9,493 bases of DNA, from contig JAUIJO010000120.1 in NCBI GenBank assembly GCA_030431185.1, forward strand, positions 1 to 9,493, read 5' to 3'. Each line of letters begins with the position of its first letter. The stretch's first letter is position 1. This stretch comes from Gammaproteobacteria bacterium. Its GTDB lineage: Bacteria > Pseudomonadota > Gammaproteobacteria > Xanthomonadales > Xanthomonadaceae. Positions 6,554 through 9,493 of this stretch are shown piece after piece. The notes below the pieces were generated by a model, which worked only from the letters and a program-made list of their open reading frames with translations, was not told where the DNA came from and searched no databases. The position numbers and the translations under genes are program-made.

Positions 6554-6637
6554 CCTTGGCAGCGTCGCGCAGCCATGGCACCTCCGGCTGGCGATGGGTT
6601 TTGCTTCGCGCCACCCATCCTACGGTCGGGGATGACG
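6554..6637. repeat. direct repeat copy 1 of an 84-85 bp element
   Basis: Runs from CCTTGGC to GGATGACG and aligns along its length with copies at 6839-6923 and 7011-7095. The core GATGGGT (6592-6598) and ACCCATC can pair over 7 bases around a 13-base loop, followed by CTACG. Read on the other strand, the core is the TAGGATGGGT...ACCCATC form common between genes in many proteobacteria. The upstream sequence is only weakly related to that of copies 2 and 3. Confidence 0.8.
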
Positions 6638-6729
6638 AGCATGGGGCGCATGCTTCTGACGCCCCCGGGAAAGGTCACCCGCCCCGACAGGGGCCGAAGC
6701 TGTTGTTCTTTGAATCAGCCCCCCGGAAA

Positions 6730-6760
6730 GAGCTGGATCCCAGCTTTCGCTGGGATGACG
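6730..6760. repeat. REP-like hairpin element
   Basis: ATCCCAGC (6737-6744), loop TTTC and GCTGGGAT (6749-6756) make a perfect 8-bp stem, preceded by GAGCTGG and followed by GACG. This matches the repetitive hairpins scattered between genes of Xanthomonadaceae (GGATCCCGGC-TTTC-GCCGGGATGACG type). Its tail GGGATGACG is shared with the three longer repeats here. Confidence 0.75.
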
Positions 6761-6780
6761 AGCAAAGGCGTGGTCCGGAC

Positions 6781-6923
6781 AAGCGCAGCGCATCCGGGCA
6801 TCGACGTGGCCTTTCTGCGTCCCGGATGCGTGCTTCAGCCTTGGCACACGTCGCGCAGTCACCGCATGTCCGACCGGTAATGGGTTTTGCTTCGCGCTAC
6901 CCATCCTACGTTCCGGGATGACG
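6781..6923. repeat. extended repeat copy 2 (about 143 bp)
   Basis: Begins AAGCGCAGCGCATCCGGGCA and ends GGATGACG; copy 3 (6951-7095) shows the same order of blocks. Its right part, 6839-6923, is the 85-bp element. The left part has perfect 10-bp inverted arms, CGCATCCGGG (6789-6798) and CCCGGATGCG (6821-6830), around 22 bases. In the core one arm base has changed (TAATGGGT), so the inner hairpin stem is one pair shorter. Confidence 0.75.
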
Positions 6924-6950
6924 GGCGAACGCCATAGCCCCGGGAAGGGT

Positions 6951-7095
6951 AAGCGCGGCCCATCCGGGCAGCGACATGCTCCCCGACCAGGTCATGGTTG
7001 CGGCTTTCGGCCTGGGAACACCTCACGCAGTCACTGCGCATCCCGCCGGCGATGGGTTTTGCTTCACGCCACCCATCCTACGATCCGGGATGACG
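6951..7095. repeat. extended repeat copy 3 (about 145 bp)
   Basis: Begins AAGCGCGGCCCATCCGGGCA and ends GGATGACG, parallel to copy 2. The 85-bp right part is 7011-7095, with core GATGGGT...ACCCATC intact. The left part has diverged from copy 2 and has lost the second CCCGGATGCG arm. Confidence 0.75.
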
Positions 7096-7126
7096 GCCTG
7101 GGCAGGAGCGGCGAAGGACTGACCGA

Positions 7127-8209
7127 TCAGTCGTACTCGGAGAACGGCGATTCCTTGGGGCAGCTCGAGTCCGGGAAGCCGTAGCGCTTCTTCAGGTCCA
7201 GGCCGCACTGGCCCATGTCGGCGACCTGCTCGCCCTCGGTGGTGCAGAGCATGTCGTAGTCGCGGAAGAACGAGTCCTTGCGGCGCACGAAGGCTTCGCC
7301 GCATTTGCGGCCCAGGCGGATCCGGTCGAGGTCGTCCTCGGCGGCATTGCGTCCCGACAGCCCGAAGCGCGCCAGTTCCTCGGCGGTCAGCAGGCGCAGG
7401 CTGCGGTTGGGTACGGTCATCATCAGGTCGGCGATCGCGATGGCGGCGCCATTGCGCTGCAGGTACTGGCTCATCTGGGTGTGCACCTCGCGCAGCTCCT
7501 GGTTGAGCTCGGCGCGCGAGGTCGCCTTGGAGCCGATCCGCAGCATCCGGTGGATCCCGACCGGACCGGACACCAGGCGCGTGTCGCCGGCCGCGAGGAT
7601 CAGCACGCAGGAACTGTGGCAGACCGAGTCCTCGCGCACCCAGACCATCCAGCCCGACTCGGCCATGGCATCGCCGGCCTTGATGCCCTCCTCGACCTGG
7701 CCACCGCTCGAATCGATGTCTAGGATCCGCGACTCGATGCCCAGGGTGTCGGCCATGTCGGCGACGCGTTGCACCAGGGCGGTGAAGCCGGCGTCGACCT
7801 TGCCGTCGTAACGGAGCCGCACCATGCCGGTCTTCTGGCAGGGCGACATGGTCTTCCATACATGCGAGAAGCCCAGCGAAGAGAGCGGCACGCCATCGCC
7901 GCCGTCGGTGTAGTCCCGGTCGCAACTGATCGAGGCCTTGCCCGCCGTCACCGGCATCGGGGTCCAGTCGATCTCGGCCGGCGTTTCGTCGTAGGCGGCC
8001 GGGGGCACGTCCCCGGGCTCGGGCATCTCAACGACGGTGGCGCCGAAGTCGCTCCGGGGGCTCTTCAGCACCGCGCCCACGTCCGCGGGCGTCGCCGCGG
8101 GTTGCGCGTCGGCCACGGTATGCGTGCCTTCCACCGGCGCCTGCGGCGAACAGGCCGCGGCCAGCAGACAGGTCGCCAGCAGGAACGTCGATTTCGGAGT
8201 GAGGCGCAT
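7127..8209 (-). CDS. Lipoprotein with a ClpP/SppA-like serine-hydrolase domain (COG3904 type)
   Basis: 360 residues from ATG 8209. A lipoprotein-like signal (basic MRLTPK, hydrophobic 8-19) leads to Cys20 in LLAAAC; alanine at -3 is less usual than leucine. A disordered Ala/Pro/Glu-rich linker follows (21-85). The domain at about 125-225 has the clan layout of ClpP/SppA peptidases: IDSSGGQVEEGI (165-176), VCHSSCVLIL (196-205) with the likely nucleophile Ser199 or Ser200, and GIHRM (218-222) with His220. A cysteine-containing C-terminal part (Cys313, Cys336, Cys346, Cys354 by approximate count) follows. It probably acts in the periplasm, anchored to a membrane; activity and target are unknown. 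In-frame ATGs at 8218 and 8242 are possible, but 8209 gives the shortest regular signal. No strong ribosome site is visible for any of them. Confidence 0.75.
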   Translation of the reverse strand: MRLTPKSTFLLATCLLAAACSPQAPVEGTHTVADAQPAATPADVGAVLKSPRSDFGATVVEMPEPGDVPPAAYDETPAEIDWTPMPVTAGKASISCDRDYTDGGDGVPLSSLGFSHVWKTMSPCQKTGMVRLRYDGKVDAGFTALVQRVADMADTLGIESRILDIDSSGGQVEEGIKAGDAMAESGWMVWVREDSVCHSSCVLILAAGDTRLVSGPVGIHRMLRIGSKATSRAELNQELREVHTQMSQYLQRNGAAIAIADLMMTVPNRSLRLLTAEELARFGLSGRNAAEDDLDRIRLGRKCGEAFVRRKDSFFRDYDMLCTTEGEQVADMGQCGLDLKKRYGFPDSSCPKESPFSEYD

Positions 8210-8283
8210 GCAGACCATTCGGGAAAGTGGGAACGCGGTCATGCCCGGACCGCGATTCCAGTCTAGGGGGACCCGGCGTCGGT

Positions 8284-8305
8284 GTGTTCAACACAGGGTG
8301 AACAC
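8284..8305. promoter_or_regulatory. inverted-repeat operator candidate upstream of the ClpP-like lipoprotein gene
   Basis: GTGTTCA (8284-8290) and TGAACAC (8299-8305) form a perfect 7-bp inverted repeat separated by 8 bases. The left arm is also inside a 13-bp palindrome, TGTGTTCAACACA (8283-8295). A TTGAAC -35-like hexamer on the minus strand (8286-8291) overlaps it, with TAGACT 20 bases further as a loose -10. A dimeric regulator could bind here; which one is unknown. Confidence 0.4.
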
Positions 8306-8417
8306 GGGGCGGGCCGGCGCCGTCGGCCATGCGGACGGTTCAGGCCCGGTCAGGACCGCGCCGGGTGCCGCCAGGACGGCATGCGGGGATGCACGCCGCG
8401 CCTGGATCCACGCGCCT

Positions 8418-8446
8418 TGTCGAATCCCGGGCCCCTGGGCCGTCGA
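8418..8446 (+). promoter_or_regulatory. ECF-sigma-type promoter of the DGPF gene (ECF42-like)
   Basis: TGTCGA (8418-8423) and CGTCGA (8441-8446) are 17 bases apart, upstream of the YCII/DGPF gene. From memory, ECF42-group sigma factors, which sit beside DGPF genes, use TGTCGA at -35 and a CGTC or CGAC core at -10. Transcription would start near 8453, about 42 bases before ATG 8495. No sigma-70 promoter competes in this GC-rich stretch. Confidence 0.6.
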
Positions 8447-8456
8447 CAGGGTGCAG

Positions 8457-8475
8457 GCGGGGGACAACCCCCCGC
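8457..8475 (+). promoter_or_regulatory. leader hairpin upstream of the DGPF gene's ribosome site
   Basis: GCGGGGG (8457-8463) and CCCCCGC (8469-8475) pair fully around ACAAC, eight bases before AGGAG (8484-8488). It would form at the very 5' end of the mRNA from the ECF-type promoter. It could protect the 5' end or affect translation. There is no T-run, so it is not a terminator. Confidence 0.35.
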
Positions 8476-8494
8476 GTTCCACCAGGAGACCGTC

Positions 8495-8917
8495 ATGCGC
8501 GTCATCGTCATCGTCAAGGCCACCGCCGATTCCGAAGCCGGCGTCATGCCCGGCGAACAACTGCTGGCCGACATGGGCCGCTACAACGAAGAACTCGTCC
8601 GGGCCGGGATCATGCTCGCCGGCGAAGGGCTGCAGCCTTCCTCGCGCGGCGCGCGGGTCCAGTTCTCCGGCAAGGAGCGCCACGTCATCGACGGTCCGTT
8701 CGCCGAGACCCGGGAGCTGGTCGCCGGCTTCTGGCTATGGCAGGTGCGCTCGATGGACGAGGCCATCGAATGGGTCAAGCGTTGCCCGAACCCCATGCCC
8801 GGCGACTCGACCATCGAGATCCGTCCCGTGTTCGAAGCCGACGACTTCGGCGAGGCGATGACGCCCGCACTGCGCGAGCAGGAAGACCGCCTGCGCGAGC
8901 AACTGGCACGCACGTGA
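8495..8917 (+). CDS. YCII-related / DGPF-domain protein
   Basis: 140 residues. The start is firm: AGGAG (8484-8488) lies six bases before ATG 8495. The whole chain is a YCII-type alpha/beta fold beginning with MRVIVIVKAT, and the signature DGPFAETRE sits at residues 66-74, followed by GFWLWQVRSMDEAIEWVKR. Family members are small dimeric proteins of unknown biochemical role, repeatedly found next to ECF42-type sigma factors and VOC proteins. Here it has an ECF-type promoter upstream and a VOC gene downstream. The C-terminal tail after about 115 is acidic and then helical. It may respond to or be required for the sigma factor's signal, but this is not established. Confidence 0.85.
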   Translation: MRVIVIVKATADSEAGVMPGEQLLADMGRYNEELVRAGIMLAGEGLQPSSRGARVQFSGKERHVIDGPFAETRELVAGFWLWQVRSMDEAIEWVKRCPNPMPGDSTIEIRPVFEADDFGEAMTPALREQEDRLREQLART

Positions 8918-8931
8918 GCGGCGCTCGGCAC

Positions 8932-8958
8932 GGCACGCGGGACCCGACCTCCCGTGCC
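8932..8958 (+). terminator. weak hairpin after the DGPF gene
   Basis: GGCACGCGGGA (8932-8942) and TCCCGTGCC (8950-8958) pair with one bulged C and an imperfect fit around a 7-base loop, 15 bases after the stop. Only TTCC follows, so termination would be poor; it may be a partial terminator between the DGPF and VOC genes. Confidence 0.3.
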
Positions 8959-9074
8959 TTCCTGCATCGGCGGTCCCGGCGGGAACTTCGTCGAGCCTGC
9001 AAGGCCTTCACGGACCGCCCCACTTCCCGGCAAGACCGGGACCCACTCCCCCTCCACCCGCACGGGAACCGCAC

Positions 9075-9479
9075 ATGGCTTCGAAGATCTTCATCAACCT
9101 GCCGGTCAAGGAGCTCGACCGCACGGTCGCCTTCTACGCCGCGCTCGGCTACGCGTTCGACGCCCGGTACACCAACGAGAACGCGACCTGCATGATCGTC
9201 GCCGACAACATCCTGGTGATGCTGCTGGTCGAACCGTTCTTCGCCACCTTCACCCCCAAGCCGATCAGCGATGCACGGGCCGCCACCGAGGTGTTGCTGG
9301 CGCTGTCGCTGGACAGCCGCGAGGCGGTGGACGCGCTGGTCGCCCGGGCCGTCGCGGCCGGCGCGCGCACGCCGGTCGCCCCCGTGGACCATGGCTTCAT
9401 GTACCAGCATGGCTACGAAGACCCCGACGGCCACATGTGGGAGCTGTTCCACATGGATGGCACCCCGCCGCAGCCATGA
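9075..9479 (+). CDS. VOC-superfamily (glyoxalase/bleomycin-resistance-like) protein
   Basis: 134 residues with the two beta-alpha-beta-beta-beta modules of the vicinal oxygen chelate fold. Module one is IFINLPVKELDRTVAFYAAL (5-24) with GYAF; module two is about 71-127 and ends in GYEDPDGHMWEL (113-124), where Glu123 is at the usual metal-ligand place. Known members range from glyoxalases and dioxygenases to antibiotic-binding proteins; this one resembles the small unassigned type found near DGPF and ECF sigma genes. GGGAA at about 9063 is a moderate ribosome site. A 157-base gap separates it from the DGPF gene, so it may be co-transcribed or separately started. Its stop overlaps the next start. 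Confidence 0.82.
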   Translation: MASKIFINLPVKELDRTVAFYAALGYAFDARYTNENATCMIVADNILVMLLVEPFFATFTPKPISDARAATEVLLALSLDSREAVDALVARAVAAGARTPVAPVDHGFMYQHGYEDPDGHMWELFHMDGTPPQP

Positions 9480-9493
9480 ACCGGCACTTGCGC
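9476..9493 (+). CDS. start of a downstream gene, truncated by the window edge
   Basis: ATG 9476 overlaps the VOC stop as ATGA, and the frame reads MNRHLR to the last base. Such overlaps usually mark a real, coupled gene. By the usual order DGPF-VOC-sigma it could encode an ECF42-type RNA polymerase sigma factor. Only six codons are visible, so that identity is a prediction. Confidence 0.45.

Larger units (their letters stand above)
6510..7126. other. gene-free region made of dispersed repeats
   Basis: About 617 bases between the S4 gene and the convergent ClpP-like lipoprotein gene. Open frames exist in several directions, but their translations are Arg/Pro/Ser-rich, run through the repeats and have no ribosome sites. 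The space is filled by four repeat elements, listed separately, and their degenerate spacers. It is a likely 3'-end and transcription-stop region for the two converging units. Confidence 0.75.

Noticed and set aside
6506..6904. Small open frames of 90-170 residues in the region after the S4 gene
   Set aside because: They run through the repeats, have no ribosome site and have Arg/Pro/Ser-rich repeat-derived translations.
6554..7095. Possible CRISPR array because of regularly returning repeats
   Set aside because: Repeats are 85-145 bp, diverged from each other and irregularly spaced with related spacers, unlike short identical CRISPR repeats. No cas genes are present.
7023..7925. 300-residue minus-strand frame overlapping the ClpP-like lipoprotein gene in another frame
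   Set aside because: Its translation is Arg/Gly/Pro-rich and lacks motifs, while the alternative frame has a signal peptide and conserved hydrolase motifs.
8989..8994. CGTCGA as the -10 of a second ECF-type promoter before the VOC gene
   Set aside because: The sequence about 17 bases upstream (CATCGG) matches TGTCGA at only three of six positions, so it is not convincing.

Overview
The window is high-GC bacterial DNA (roughly two thirds G+C by eye) with short intergenic gaps, GC-ending codons and short dispersed repeats. The repeat types and gene content fit a gammaproteobacterium of the Xanthomonadaceae/Lysobacter group. This assignment is an inference from style and content; there is no rRNA or marker gene to fix it. 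No tRNA, rRNA, insertion sequence, integrase or CRISPR array was seen.

Left part (1-1533, all + strand): the 3' end of a multi-pass carrier resembling the ADP/ATP translocase-like (NTT) family; a short Lpp-like alanine-rich coiled-coil lipoprotein; a strong hairpin; and an exported YkuD-type L,D-transpeptidase. The last two genes suggest a cell-envelope theme, but the lipoprotein has no lysine in its mature part.

Middle (1623-6509): a two-gene minus-strand unit encodes an EamA/DMT exporter and, through an ATGA overlap, a two-part protein with an uncharacterised N-terminal domain and an ArsN2-like GNAT acetyltransferase. A GcvA-like LysR regulator is transcribed divergently and probably controls that pair. 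Downstream on the + strand follow a second EamA/DMT transporter, a DoxX-family membrane protein, an unrecognised multi-pass membrane protein and a YbcJ-like S4 RNA-binding protein, with gaps of 17-63 bases that suggest one transcription unit.

Repeat region (6510-7126): about 600 bases without a credible gene, filled with related direct repeats and hairpins. These include three copies of a widespread 'TAGGATGGGT...ACCCATC' type repeat and one 'GGATCCCAGC...GCTGGGATGACG' hairpin, all ending in a common GGATGACG tail.

Right part (7127-9493): a minus-strand lipoprotein with a ClpP/SppA-like (COG3904-type) serine-hydrolase domain. It is divergent from a + strand YCII/DGPF-domain gene, a VOC-family gene and the first codons of another gene starting by ATGA overlap at the window edge. 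Upstream of the DGPF gene is TGTCGA-N17-CGTCGA, which matches the promoter pattern I recall for ECF42-type sigma factors. ECF42 sigma genes are typically neighbours of DGPF genes, so the truncated gene at the right edge is a candidate for that sigma factor. This is the most interesting regulatory reading of the window.
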